The position numbers and the translations under genes were made by a program. DNA of 64,000 nt from Candidatus Cohnella colombiensis (GTDB lineage Bacteria; Bacillota; Bacilli; Paenibacillales; Paenibacillaceae): contig CP119317.1 in NCBI GenBank assembly GCA_029203125.1, positions 372,001 to 436,000 of the forward strand. Reading direction: 5' to 3'. The notes under the pieces were generated by a model. It saw only the letters and a list, made by a program, of their open reading frames with translations, was not told the DNA's origin and searched no databases. Below are positions 51,958-60,595 of the stretch, one piece after another. Position 1 is the first letter of the stretch. The number at the start of each line of letters is the position of its first letter.

Positions 51958-52116
51958 ATGCTAAAGGTCGGCGATTATGTGGTGGATACCCGAGATGGCT
52001 CCAAAGGTACAATCATGGAAGTGCAAGGAAATCTGTATCATATTGTGTGGGAGGATCACTTCAGCAGTTGGGAATATGGAAATACACTACGCAAGCAAGA
52101 AGCCCACCCGTCTTGA
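51958..52116 (+). CDS. 52-aa small protein after fixX
   Basis: A short frame starting at ATG 51958 with GAATGGGGGA a few bases upstream. It encodes MLKVGDYVVDTRDGSKG then TIMEVQGNLYHIVWEDHFSSWEYG, which resembles a small SH3/KOW-like beta-barrel module (a KVGDYVxD start and I-x-V-W-D pattern). Its stop codon lies in the loop of the following terminator, so the gene and the terminator overlap. It is likely cotranscribed with fixABCX. Confidence 0.6.
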   Translation: MLKVGDYVVDTRDGSKGTIMEVQGNLYHIVWEDHFSSWEYGNTLRKQEAHPS

Positions 52117-52145
52117 TGACGGTTGGGCTTCTTGCTTGTTTTGTT
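52092..52145 (+). terminator. Terminator of the fixABCX transcript
   Basis: A 21-bp stem with one mismatch between 52092-52112 and 52118-52138 (core CAAGAAGCCCA / TGGGCTTCTTG), followed by TTTTGTT. It is unusually long and overlaps the 3' end of the 52-aa gene. Confidence 0.9.
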
Positions 52146-52392
52146 AGATGAGAGCAATCGCTAATAGGGTGAACAATGACAATGCGAGTATTCCTCCACC
52201 AGGGAAGAATCCAAAACCCCACCGCCATGCGGACGTATGAACTTTACCTAACGTGCGTACATCGCCAGTCGGCTGCAGATAAACATGATGGTCATCGACA
52301 TTAACGATCATGCCTTCATAGCAACAGCCGTCACGAGTGTGTATCCGAACACGGCGGTTCATATGCTGCATGCATTGGTGATACATCTCCAT
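52144..52392 (-). CDS. Small membrane protein with an Sm-like N-terminal module
   Basis: 82 residues. The N-terminal half RVRIHTRDGCCYEGMIVNVDDHHVYLQP is an Sm/Hfq-like beta pattern (VxIxTxDGxxYxGxI, DxxHVYL). The C-terminal half is one hydrophobic helix (GFFPGGGILALSLFTLLAIALI). AGGAGG lies 10 nt before the ATG. It converges on the fix terminator. Its role is unknown. Confidence 0.6.
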   Translation of the reverse strand: MEMYHQCMQHMNRRVRIHTRDGCCYEGMIVNVDDHHVYLQPTGDVRTLGKVHTSAWRWGFGFFPGGGILALSLFTLLAIALI

Positions 52393-52619
52393 AAGTGAGA
52401 GACCTCCTATATATTATTACACCTTATAGTATGGAGGCTTATGACGCTTGGAGTGGACAATTGTGAAAATGGTTGTATGGTAGGTGGTCGGTTTGATGCA
52501 ATATTCTATAATCCCATAATAAAAGCACAATTCGCGATAATGATTTCATATCAGAAGTATTGTAGAATAGTGTTTAAACGTGTATGTACACTACATATAT
52601 TTTAAGGAGCGTATTTTAA

Positions 52620-53639
52620 ATGGGAAAAATTAAAGTTGCAGTATTTGGTTGTGGTGCAATTGCACAACGCAGACATATTCCAGAGTATGCAGACAATGCG
52701 AACGTTGAGCTTGTAGCATTCGCCGATCCCATACTAGAGCGCGCACAAGAAATGGCAGCAACCTACGGTGGTACAAGCTATGCAAGCTATGAAGAGTTGC
52801 TGAAGAATGAGAAGGTTGATGCAGTAAGCGTCTGCACACCGAACTATCTGCATGCACCAATGGCGATTGCTGCAGCGAATGCAGGAGCACATGTATTAGT
52901 TGAGAAGCCAATGGCTACAACCGCTGAAGAAGGAGAGCAAATGATCGAAGCTGCGAAACGCAACGGCGTTTTCCTTATGGTCGGTCACAACCAACGCTTA
53001 ATGCCTCCTCACGTGAAAGCGAAGGAGTTGCTTGATTCAGGGTTGCTAGGCAAAGTACTTACGTTCCGTACTTCCTTCGGTCATCCAGGACCTGAGGCCT
53101 GGAGTGTAGATGGTCGTGAAAGCTGGTTCTTCCGCAAGGAAGAGGCGATCATGGGTGCAATGGGTGATCTTGGCGTTCATAAATCAGACTTTATCCGCTA
53201 TTTGCTGAGTGATGAAGTGGCAGAAGTTGCAGGCTTTATCGGTACAATCGATAAGAAAGACACAGATGTAGATGATAATGCAACTTGTATCGTACGGATG
53301 AAGAGCGGAGCAATCGGTACACTTGTAGCAAGCTGGACGCAATACAAGGGCGGAGACAACAGCACAGTATTGTGGTGTGAAAAAGGTGTCATGAAGATCG
53401 GTACAGTAGAGGGTGACGAGGTCATCATCGAGTTGACTGATGGGACTTCAGAGACGTTCAAAGTTGGTGCAATGGCAACGAATGAGAAGCAAGTACCAAG
53501 TGGTGTCATCGATGCATTTGTTGAATCTATTATTACGAATACGCCACCGACGATTTCAGGAGAAGAAGGCTTACTCTCTTTGAAGGTGATCTTGGCAGCA
53601 TTCGAGTCACAAGCTACAGGATCCATTGTAAAGCTGTAA
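52620..53639 (+). CDS. Gfo/Idh/MocA-family oxidoreductase
   Basis: 339 residues. The Rossmann part VAVFGCGAIAQRRHIPEYAD is followed by SVCTPNYLHAPMAIAAANAGAHVLVEKPMATT (the EKP motif with the substrate-binding Lys) and VGHNQRLMPPHVKAKEL. GAMGDLGVHKSDFIRYLL carries the conserved DLGVH element. The C-terminal part is the alpha/beta substrate domain. AAGGAGCG precedes the ATG. It stands alone, with a terminator immediately downstream; substrate unknown (sugars or inositols are usual). Confidence 0.93.
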   Translation: MGKIKVAVFGCGAIAQRRHIPEYADNANVELVAFADPILERAQEMAATYGGTSYASYEELLKNEKVDAVSVCTPNYLHAPMAIAAANAGAHVLVEKPMATTAEEGEQMIEAAKRNGVFLMVGHNQRLMPPHVKAKELLDSGLLGKVLTFRTSFGHPGPEAWSVDGRESWFFRKEEAIMGAMGDLGVHKSDFIRYLLSDEVAEVAGFIGTIDKKDTDVDDNATCIVRMKSGAIGTLVASWTQYKGGDNSTVLWCEKGVMKIGTVEGDEVIIELTDGTSETFKVGAMATNEKQVPSGVIDAFVESIITNTPPTISGEEGLLSLKVILAAFESQATGSIVKL

Positions 53640-53655
53640 CTATAGAATTGCATGT

Positions 53656-53680
53656 TGGGGGCGCACCTTTGGTGCGTCCT
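53656..53680 (+). terminator. Terminator after the Gfo/Idh/MocA gene
   Basis: GGGGGCGCACC and GGTGCGTCC pair across a TTT loop, followed by TTTCC. It lies 16 bp after the stop. Confidence 0.7.
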
Positions 53681-53687
53681 TTCCGCA

Positions 53688-53808
53688 TTAAATCAGCCAA
53701 TCTCGCCCCCACGCACGGATTAAGACGAAAAAATCGCCTTAAATCAACCAAACTCGCCCCCACGCACGGAATAAGACGGAAAAATCGCCTTAAATCAACC
53801 AAACTCGC
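53688..53808. repeat. 51-bp direct repeat (two full copies and a 19-bp partial)
   Basis: Copies start at 53688, 53739 and 53790 with an exact 51-bp period; core CTCGCCCCCACGCACGG. The minus strand has a 123-residue open frame across them because 51 is a multiple of three, but it has no ribosome binding site and I do not call it a gene. Confidence 0.8.
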
Positions 53809-53936
53809 TATGAAATTAGTAGATAGGCCATCTCTATATAGGTAAAATCTATAAAGTAAATAGAACTTATATATTATACAAATAACAGAACGCATGGTAC
53901 AACGTAAATAACAATAATTCAAAGGAGTTGGGTGAG

Positions 53937-54719
53937 ATGAAACAAAGAGATCGCGATCAGAAAGTGCACTGGGAGGCAACGGCATACGATCAAACGATGC
54001 GTTTTGTATCTGATTACGGTCTAGATTTGTTCAAGTGGTTAAACCCGCAGCAGGGTGAAAGCATCGTTGACTTTGGTTGTGGGACAGGTGATTTGGCTTC
54101 ACAGATTGCAGGGAGCGGAGCAGAGGTGCTCGGTGTAGATATTTCACCAGAGATGGTTCAGCGTGCAAGAGAGAAGTATCCGTTGCTACGATTTGAATGC
54201 GCAGATGGAATGAGCTGGACGCCCACACAAACTTATGATGCCGTCTTCAGTAATGCAGCGTTGCACTGGATGAAGGATGCTGAGGCAGCTGTGGAAACGA
54301 TGACGAAATGTCTTCGCAAAGGTGGGAGACTCGTCGTGGAATTCGGTGGCTATCGTAACATCCAATCGATTATAGATGCGATGCAGGCAACATTAGAAAA
54401 TAGCGGAAGAATGGATGCATTCGTGAACCCGTGGTACTTTCCAAAGGTGGGAGAATATGCTGCGATCTTAGAACGACATGGGATGGAGGTTAGTCATGCG
54501 ATGCTGTTCGATCGGCCGACAGCGCAAGAGAAAGGTGAGAAGGGGATGTTAAATTGGCTTCATATGTTTGGTACAGCTATGGTCCCCAAGGCTACGAAAG
54601 CAGAAACAGAAGAGTGGTTCAATGAGGTTGTTATGCGGTTGAAATCTACTCAATATCAAGAGGGCAGTTGGATCGCAGATTATCGAAGAATTAGAATGTA
54701 TGCACTTAAACAACAATAA
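53937..54719 (+). CDS. Class I SAM-dependent methyltransferase
   Basis: 260 residues. SIVDFGCGTGDLASQIAGSGAEVLGVDISPEMVQRA contains motif I (DFGCGTGD) and the acidic residue after strand two. YDAVFSNAALHWMKDAEAAVETM and LRKGGRLVVEFGGYRNI hold the later motifs of the Methyltransf_11/25 group. ATG 53937 has AAAGGAG 9 nt upstream. It stands alone; the substrate is unknown. Confidence 0.88.
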   Translation: MKQRDRDQKVHWEATAYDQTMRFVSDYGLDLFKWLNPQQGESIVDFGCGTGDLASQIAGSGAEVLGVDISPEMVQRAREKYPLLRFECADGMSWTPTQTYDAVFSNAALHWMKDAEAAVETMTKCLRKGGRLVVEFGGYRNIQSIIDAMQATLENSGRMDAFVNPWYFPKVGEYAAILERHGMEVSHAMLFDRPTAQEKGEKGMLNWLHMFGTAMVPKATKAETEEWFNEVVMRLKSTQYQEGSWIADYRRIRMYALKQQ

Positions 54720-54827
54720 TGGATTCCAATTTATGGTTAGACGGGTGCGTAGCAACATCTTATAATACGAGTAGTCAACTTGGAATATGTCACAATTAAC
54801 TTACTCAATTTGGAGGATGAGATTCGA

Positions 54828-55691
54828 ATGCAATGTGCCCAATGTGGTCATCTAAATCAAGTAGGGAAATTTTGTGTGAAGTGTGGTGCAAGTCTTGAAG
54901 GAGTGAATATGAATAAGCCGAGTGATGTGGTGCCCGTTCAACCTCCGATTCAACAACCACAGCAGGTGCCTCCTGTGCAATATGGACAACCTGCTCAGCC
55001 TATTCAATCAGGGCAACCTGCTCAGCCTATTCAATCAGGGCAACCGAACCCGCAAATGGAACAAATTAAGAAATCAGCGACAGACTATTTTAGCTTCTTC
55101 ATACAAATGCTAAAAGCGCCTGTGCGCACGGGTCAACAAACGAATGCAGGGCAGATGGTCAACGGACTAATTACGATGATTGTGTTCTCCTTGATGCTGC
55201 CGTTAACGATTTATTTTGAACTTCGTCAAGCATTTAAAGATGTGTATAGTTTCTTTGGAAGCAACACGATTAATTTACCTGCGGGAGATTATATCTTTAA
55301 GCCTTTCTTTGTTTTAATTATAGCTGTCCTGTTAGTGACGGCTATTATGCTTCTTGTACTGAAATTGGGCAGGGTCGTTACGAATTTTAAAGAAGTGATT
55401 GCGAGATTTGGAGCATTGATGGTTCCTGCAGCCGCGCTGTTCACGATTAGTTTCTTGTTTGCACTGATTAAAATTGATGTGGATTTGATTGGATGGCTCA
55501 CCATGCTCGGGTTCTTCTCATGGCTCGTAGCGATCTGCTATACAATTTATAGCTTTAAAAAGGATCAACCGGATGGACTAGATACATTCTATTGTCTATT
55601 ACTTACGTTCATTGGATCGTTTATTGTATTTGCAATCTTCGGTGACAGTATCCTGTCTTCATTTTTCGGCGGTATTGAACGTCTGTATTAA
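54828..55691 (+). CDS. Zinc-ribbon, multi-pass membrane protein (Yip1-like)
   Basis: 287 residues. Zinc ribbon at the N-terminus (Cys3, Cys6, Cys16, Cys19: CAQC ... CVKC), then a Gln/Pro-rich linker holding a perfect 9-residue repeat (QPAQPIQSG twice) from a 27-bp DNA repeat at 54989-55042. The C-terminal part has five or so helices (MIVFSLMLPLTIYF; FKPFFVLIIAVLLVTAIMLLVLKLG; RFGALMVPAAALFTISFLF). ATG 54828 has GGAGG upstream. The zinc-ribbon start is like the two surface proteins at 26-30 kb. Function unknown. Confidence 0.72.
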   Translation: MQCAQCGHLNQVGKFCVKCGASLEGVNMNKPSDVVPVQPPIQQPQQVPPVQYGQPAQPIQSGQPAQPIQSGQPNPQMEQIKKSATDYFSFFIQMLKAPVRTGQQTNAGQMVNGLITMIVFSLMLPLTIYFELRQAFKDVYSFFGSNTINLPAGDYIFKPFFVLIIAVLLVTAIMLLVLKLGRVVTNFKEVIARFGALMVPAAALFTISFLFALIKIDVDLIGWLTMLGFFSWLVAICYTIYSFKKDQPDGLDTFYCLLLTFIGSFIVFAIFGDSILSSFFGGIERLY

Positions 55692-55711
55692 AAACGAGAT
55701 CATAGAAGCGT

Positions 55712-55749
55712 AAAAAAGCCAAGCTGTCAGCGGACAGCTTGGCTTTTTT
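55712..55749. terminator. Bidirectional terminator
   Basis: AAAAAAGCCAAGCTGTC and GACAGCTTGGCTTTTTT form a symmetric 17-bp stem with an AGCG loop, flanked by A- and T-runs in both directions. It serves both converging genes and overlaps the stop of the pseudouridine synthase. Confidence 0.92.
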
Positions 55750-56725
55750 ATTGCTCTTCCTCACGGAACTGGCTAAGGAACGCTTTAGGAATAGGTGTTT
55801 CGAAACGCATCGTTTCACCGGTCGTTGGATGCACGAAGGATAGAACGCGAGCGTGTAGACCGAGGCGATTGATCGGCTTCGTCTTGGAGCCATACTTCTT
55901 ATCCCCGACAATTGGGTGACCGAGATCTTGCATGTGAACGCGTATTTGATTTTTTCGACCTGTTTCGAGCTCTACTGTGAGCAATGAGTATGTGCGAGTG
56001 GCTTTAAGTACTTTATAATGCGTCACTGCATGTAATCCATCTTCCGGATGCGGACTAGAGTACATCTTCATTGCACTATTTTCTTTTAACCATGAGGTAA
56101 TCGTTCCTTGTGATTTTTTGACTAGTCCTTCTACTAACGCCACATAGGTACGTTCCTTAACGGTATTTTTCCAATCATTTTGCATCTTCTGCTGGACTTG
56201 TTCACTTTTGGCGAACATCATGACACCAGATGTGTCCCGATCAAGACGGTGCAAGACGAAGATGCGGTTTTGTGCATGCTTCAAGCGAACATGTGCGGTT
56301 AACTGACGATAAGCCGTTAACTCTGCATCTTCAGCTGTTGCGATCGAGAGTAAGCCGGCATCCTTGTAAATGACAATGACGTCATTGTCTTCATGAAGAA
56401 TTCGTAAACCAACGAATGAAGAAGATGAAGTGGCGCGTTCTTTACTGATTGAAACGATCTGACCGGGTTTCAAAGGATGGTTGTAAAGCTTCTCCACACG
56501 ATCATCCACTGAAACTTGTCCATGCGACAGCAATGATTTGATGGAGTTGCGACCTTGCCCGGACAGCTTCGCTAGTAAAAATAATAACAATTCGGTTTCC
56601 TCGGTAACTGGAAATTGCCGTGGGGGTGTTGAATGGTTACGTGCCGGACCGGCTTGGTGGCGGGAAGCCGACGGTTTGCTCTTGAAAGCCCCGCCAGAAC
56701 GGCGGGGCGACTTATTGTTCTTCAT
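55748..56725 (-). CDS. RluA-family pseudouridine synthase
   Basis: 325 residues. A basic unstructured N-terminus (residues 1-40) is followed by an S4-like RNA-binding domain (LSGQGRNSIKSLLSHGQVSVDDR). The catalytic domain has HRLDRDTSGVMMFAKS with the catalytic Asp162 in HRLD. LLTVELETGRKNQIRVHMQDLGHPIVGD is the typical RluA late motif. These enzymes convert uridine to pseudouridine in rRNA or tRNA. The particular RNA target is unknown. Confidence 0.92.
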   Translation of the reverse strand: MKNNKSPRRSGGAFKSKPSASRHQAGPARNHSTPPRQFPVTEETELLLFLLAKLSGQGRNSIKSLLSHGQVSVDDRVEKLYNHPLKPGQIVSISKERATSSSSFVGLRILHEDNDVIVIYKDAGLLSIATAEDAELTAYRQLTAHVRLKHAQNRIFVLHRLDRDTSGVMMFAKSEQVQQKMQNDWKNTVKERTYVALVEGLVKKSQGTITSWLKENSAMKMYSSPHPEDGLHAVTHYKVLKATRTYSLLTVELETGRKNQIRVHMQDLGHPIVGDKKYGSKTKPINRLGLHARVLSFVHPTTGETMRFETPIPKAFLSQFREEEQ

Positions 56726-56743
56726 GTAGAAGCTCGATCCTCT

Positions 56744-58327
56744 CTATTCCTTCATATACCCGGCATCGAGCAGGTTTTTAAGAAACTGCACAGCTTCTGC
56801 GCGGGTTAACGTATCAGCACCTTGGTACCCCTCAACAGTGGCAGACGACTTACCTTGGGAGTATCCATTGTCTAGCAAATATTGAATGGCAGCATCGTCA
56901 GTGTACGATAATCCAGCTGCAGATGCAATGAGCTCTGCGACGGACAAACGGCTCATCGGCAATAGGCGAATTGCTGAATCACTGCTCCCTAGCAGATTAT
57001 AACCGTTCGCACCTGCATATACATAGTACTTGTTGGACCACCTTCCATCCGACTCTGGCACCGGAATTGCTAACGCGCCTATGAACATTTTCAAAAACTC
57101 TTCCTCGGATACTTGCTCTTTAGGTTTGAACTTTCCATCAGCATATCCAGAGACGATCTTGTTATTGTTCGCCCAAATGATCGTATCTCGCGCCCAATGC
57201 GTTGCGATGTCTGAGAATGGATAGACTTCTTCAGGCTTGGGAGGTGCAACGTAGTTTTGTGCGCTCATGAATTCAACGGAATAGTTAATTTTTGCTGGGC
57301 TACCGCTCAATGTGAGCAGTCCAGAGACCACCACTTCAAACTTGTCCCCTGCAGCATACTTATCAATGCCATTCGGACGGAAAATAATTGCGGGACCGGA
57401 GCCATAATTTGTCTCATCGACATTGAAGTAGGCATCGCTGCTTGTTACCTTATTGTTGGCTTCGCCTAATTTCCATGTTTTCTTCTGCTTATCTCGTGTC
57501 CTTGTTAAGGTTACGGTTACCTTGCTTGCATCTGGAATCTCGTACATGGACATATTCGGACTTATCGACCAAGCATAATCGGCATTGAATACTTCAATCG
57601 GAAACGCGCCTTGCGCAGGGTATGCGACATAATTGTAGGCTACTTTTTCCGTCCGACTACGATCAAAAACTTGCATCGCCGAAAACTTTGAACCCGATGT
57701 GGATTCTGCAAGACCGAGCCCGATGTTGAGCAACATCGGATTTAATATCCAGCGGCGATGTCCGACGGCATCCAGATTGTATACGTCGGAATCCTCCATG
57801 TAGGAATGGATGGAATGGATTAGAATATGCGTCCTAAAGCCAAAAGAAGAGTATATATTAGCGGATGAGGTAGACGCGTATCCTTTCTTATAGAAGTCAT
57901 CATCCATGTTCGATGGTTGGCCGGGACGATGGCTAAGTGATTTGTTGGCAGCGAGCAACACAGAACCATATTGCGCTTTCTCGTTTAATTCAGCGGATGT
58001 CTTCAAGTCGTAAGGCAAGCCACTGATGAAGCGATAGAAATTAGCTGCGTTTACTGCATCCTTCAAGTAGTCGGCTTTTAATGATCCTGGTGTATGATTT
58101 TTACTGACTGAGGGCTGAACCTGATAAGGTTTATTGATATCGCTAGTAGGGCTCATCAGTTTTTTCCACTGCTCGGCAATTTCTTTGCCTGTACGGCTTG
58201 GTAACCCACTGCTTGTGTCTGTAGTTAATTCAGCTGTAGCATTCGCGCTTGGTGTGACGAGTACTAGGAGCATACAGACGAGTAGAATGACGGGTAGGAT
58301 CTTCGTAGAATGTAGTTTCTTTTTCAT
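56744..58327 (-). CDS. Secreted protein with CAP/SCP-like and SLH domains
   Basis: 527 residues. A signal peptide (KKKLHSTKILPVILLVCMLLVLVTPSANA) directs export. A CAP/SCP-like fold follows (DAVNAANFYRFISGLPYDL ... LSHRP ... AVGHRRWILNP), then a linker and C-terminal SLH repeats (FSDIATHWARDTIIWANNNKIVSGYADGKFKPKEQVS, and a second near AEAVQFLKNL) that bind secondary cell-wall polymers. ATG 58327 has AGGAGA at good spacing. The CAP domain often has lipid-binding or peptidase-like roles; which applies is unclear. Confidence 0.85.
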   Translation of the reverse strand: MKKKLHSTKILPVILLVCMLLVLVTPSANATAELTTDTSSGLPSRTGKEIAEQWKKLMSPTSDINKPYQVQPSVSKNHTPGSLKADYLKDAVNAANFYRFISGLPYDLKTSAELNEKAQYGSVLLAANKSLSHRPGQPSNMDDDFYKKGYASTSSANIYSSFGFRTHILIHSIHSYMEDSDVYNLDAVGHRRWILNPMLLNIGLGLAESTSGSKFSAMQVFDRSRTEKVAYNYVAYPAQGAFPIEVFNADYAWSISPNMSMYEIPDASKVTVTLTRTRDKQKKTWKLGEANNKVTSSDAYFNVDETNYGSGPAIIFRPNGIDKYAAGDKFEVVVSGLLTLSGSPAKINYSVEFMSAQNYVAPPKPEEVYPFSDIATHWARDTIIWANNNKIVSGYADGKFKPKEQVSEEEFLKMFIGALAIPVPESDGRWSNKYYVYAGANGYNLLGSSDSAIRLLPMSRLSVAELIASAAGLSYTDDAAIQYLLDNGYSQGKSSATVEGYQGADTLTRAEAVQFLKNLLDAGYMKE

Positions 58328-58418
58328 AATCATTCTCCTAATCTTAGTATTGATATAGTTATTAATTCGCTAGACAGAATAAAGTTCCTGTTCGTGCCCG
58401 TTTTTAATCCTATAGTCC

Positions 58419-58474
58419 TTGACGGATAGGAATCTACTCGTGTATAGTGTGTATAACGATATACACACTATACA
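58419..58474 (+). promoter_or_regulatory. Promoter and perfect palindromic operator of the GntR/ABC operon
   Basis: TTGACG (58419-58424) and TATAGT (58443-58448) are spaced by 18 bp. Overlapping the -10 and the start is a perfect inverted repeat TGTATAGTGTGTATA / TATACACACTATACA (58441-58455 and 58460-58474) with a 4-bp centre. The GntR regulator encoded in the operon is the expected ligand. Confidence 0.75.
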
Positions 58475-58498
58475 GTCAAGCAGGAAGGGGTAATCATA

Positions 58499-59230
58499 GT
58501 GACCCAGTGGCAAGCGGTTCGATTAGTTGGGGTGCACATCTTGAAGCGAGAATGGATTGGTGTAGTTGCAACTTTAATATTCGCGCTCTATTGTGGCTTT
58601 GTATCGGGATCGATGATCGGGGAATACTTCCATAAAGCGAATCCTCCAGGTGCCATCATGTCACTTGTGGATCTCATGTATATCGTGGTCTACCCTTTCT
58701 TTGGAACGATAATGAATCGATCGGTTATGACGATTTGTCGTGAAGATGCCTATTCGAAACGAATTGCGGTGCTACGAGCGTTACCGATTTCATTCCGTGC
58801 GATTCTTCAAGCTAGACTGCTGCAATCGTTCATTATGATACCGATCATCGGCGGTGTATCACTCATTTTTCAATATGTGTTGTACTCTAAAATACGTGAA
58901 GCGTTGTCGTGGACAGAATGGCTTACATTCACCTTGTTGGTTCTAACTTATTCTTTAATCGCAGGTACGTTGTACTTCGTAATAGAATCAGTATGCAATG
59001 GAAAGCAATATGTCATTGTTTATACGATTATGATGTTTGTAGTGATCGCGGTCGGTATTACGATCAATTTGTTAGGAAAAAGTCTCTTTGAAAGAGTGAT
59101 GACGTTCGTGCAATCTGGTTCAGCAACGATAGGCTGGATGTTAGCGCTTCTCGTGCTTGTATGTGTCATTAACTGGTTAGGCTACAATTTCACTCTCCGT
59201 CGAATCAAATCACGCTCAATTATGCTATAG
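58499..59230 (+). CDS. Membrane protein of the GntR/ABC operon (about six helices)
   Basis: 243 residues. LVGVHILKREWIGVVATLIFALYCGFVSG, then MIPIIGGVSLIFQYVLYSKI and WLTFTLLVLTYSLIAGTLYFVIESVC are hydrophobic helices. It starts at GTG 58499 after GGAAGGGG. It resembles the permease-type membrane proteins encoded with YtrA-type GntR regulators, without a recognised catalytic motif. It is the first gene of the operon. Confidence 0.7.
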   Translation: MTQWQAVRLVGVHILKREWIGVVATLIFALYCGFVSGSMIGEYFHKANPPGAIMSLVDLMYIVVYPFFGTIMNRSVMTICREDAYSKRIAVLRALPISFRAILQARLLQSFIMIPIIGGVSLIFQYVLYSKIREALSWTEWLTFTLLVLTYSLIAGTLYFVIESVCNGKQYVIVYTIMMFVVIAVGITINLLGKSLFERVMTFVQSGSATIGWMLALLVLVCVINWLGYNFTLRRIKSRSIML

Positions 59231-59267
59231 AATGAATTTTAGTTTGAGAGAAACAGGGGGTGAAACT

Positions 59268-59675
59268 GTGTGGCTGCCCATTCAAATCGACGAACAACGA
59301 CCAGAACCGCTCTACCACCAGATTGAAGTTCAGCTTCGCGGTCTCATCCTTAGTGGACAATTGAAAGAAGGAACTTTGCTACCTTCGATTAGAGAGCTTG
59401 CAGTATCCTTGAAATGTAGCGCAATAACGGTACGAAGAGTGTATCAGGACTTGGAAAATGAAGCGTTAATTCGTACGAGGCAAGGGATGGGGACATTCGT
59501 TGCGGGCATTGATACAATGGCATTAGATGAGCATCGACTGGAACAAGTAAAAGAAAAGCTTATACGTGCGATTAATGTAGGACTAGAGCTAGGCTTTGCT
59601 ATAATGGAAATAGAGCAATTGTTCAAGGAGCTCGTTGAACAGAAGACTGTTGATTTAAAGGGGGGATCGCTGTGA
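59268..59675 (+). CDS. GntR-family regulator (YtrA type)
   Basis: 135 residues, just the helix-turn-helix (PLYHQIEVQLRGLILSGQLKEGTLLPSIRELAVSLKCSAITVRRVYQDLENEALIRTRQGMGTFV) and a short C-terminal helical segment, typical of the ligand-free YtrA subfamily. GTG 59268 is taken because AGGGGGTGA lies upstream; the longer frame has no ribosome binding site. It overlaps the first ATPase gene by 4 bp. It probably autoregulates through the palindrome at 58441. Confidence 0.88.
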   Translation: MWLPIQIDEQRPEPLYHQIEVQLRGLILSGQLKEGTLLPSIRELAVSLKCSAITVRRVYQDLENEALIRTRQGMGTFVAGIDTMALDEHRLEQVKEKLIRAINVGLELGFAIMEIEQLFKELVEQKTVDLKGGSL

Positions 59676-60595
59676 CACTTGTCGATACAGATCATGCTAT
59701 CGTGTTAAAAGGGGCAGAGCATCATCAATCTCCTTTTACGTTAGGACCGCTAAATTGTGAAATTCCAAGAGGGTATGTAACTGCAATTGTTGGACGGAAT
59801 GGATCAGGTAAGAGCACACTGTTCCGTATGCTGCTTGGACTTGCACCTGTTAACGGTGGAACGATAGAGGTGCTAGGAACGCTTCTGGGACCTCAGAGCG
59901 ATGAAGCCTATAAAGCCAAAGTGGGTTTTTTACCAGAGAATCCTTTCGCATATGAGAATTCAATCACAGCAAATGAGAAGGCAGCCTTCGCCTCAAAGTG
60001 GTATCCCACTTGGGATTGGGAGCGTTATTACAAAATTATGCGCCATTTCGACGGTGAGGGAACAAAGAAGCTCTCAAAGCTATCGAAAGGGATGCGCCGC
60101 AAAGTAGAATTGGCCGTAACGTTAGCCCATGATCCTGAATTGCTGCTTTTAGATGAGCCATCGACAGGATTAGATCCTTTCGCTTGGAAGAGTATGATCG
60201 AGCAGCTGCAACGTTACATGGAGAATGGTGATCGCACGCTCGTTATTGCTTCACACATCACGGAAGAAGTGCGACGGCTAGCAGACTATATTCTGTTTAT
60301 GTATCGTGGCTCCATTCTAGGAATATATGAAAAAGATAAATTGTTCGATGATTGGCGGGTACTCGTTGTTCAATGGCAAGGTGAATCGATTCCGGATCGT
60401 GGAAAACTGGGAGGAATTCCAGGCGTTCAGGGAATTACGGAAGCGGGTCCAGGCATCTTTCGGATTGAGGTCAATGAGCCTGCTTCAGGAGAACAATATT
60501 GTCAAGCTATCGGATTCCATGTGCTGTCCGTACAGCGAATGGAATTGGAAGATATATTAGGTTGTTTAATACGTAAGGAGGATGCAAAGAGATGA
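59672..60595 (+). CDS. ABC transporter ATP-binding protein (YtrB-like)
   Basis: 307 residues. Walker A GRNGSGKST, signature KLSKGMRRK (degenerate, at the LSGGQ position), Walker B LLLLDEPSTGLD and the switch His in VIASHITEE are all present. A roughly 90-residue C-terminal part (from LFDDWRVLVVQW) is a non-ATPase extension. GTG 59672 overlaps the gntR stop. It pairs with the membrane protein encoded first in the operon. Confidence 0.9.
   Translation: MTLVDTDHAIVLKGAEHHQSPFTLGPLNCEIPRGYVTAIVGRNGSGKSTLFRMLLGLAPVNGGTIEVLGTLLGPQSDEAYKAKVGFLPENPFAYENSITANEKAAFASKWYPTWDWERYYKIMRHFDGEGTKKLSKLSKGMRRKVELAVTLAHDPELLLLDEPSTGLDPFAWKSMIEQLQRYMENGDRTLVIASHITEEVRRLADYILFMYRGSILGIYEKDKLFDDWRVLVVQWQGESIPDRGKLGGIPGVQGITEAGPGIFRIEVNEPASGEQYCQAIGFHVLSVQRMELEDILGCLIRKEDAKR

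Noticed and set aside
51894..52151. 85-residue frame overlapping fixX and the terminator
   Set aside because: It runs through the terminator hairpin in another frame than the 52-aa gene, which has a better start and composition.
53614..53985. 123-residue minus-strand frame with repeated SLVDLRRFFRL peptides
   Set aside because: It is produced by the 51-bp repeat, has no ribosome binding site and overlaps the methyltransferase start; best seen as repeat DNA.
54989..55042. 27-bp tandem repeat as a mobile or regulatory element
   Set aside because: It lies in frame within a Gln/Pro-rich linker of a protein and simply encodes QPAQPIQSG twice; replication slippage explains it.
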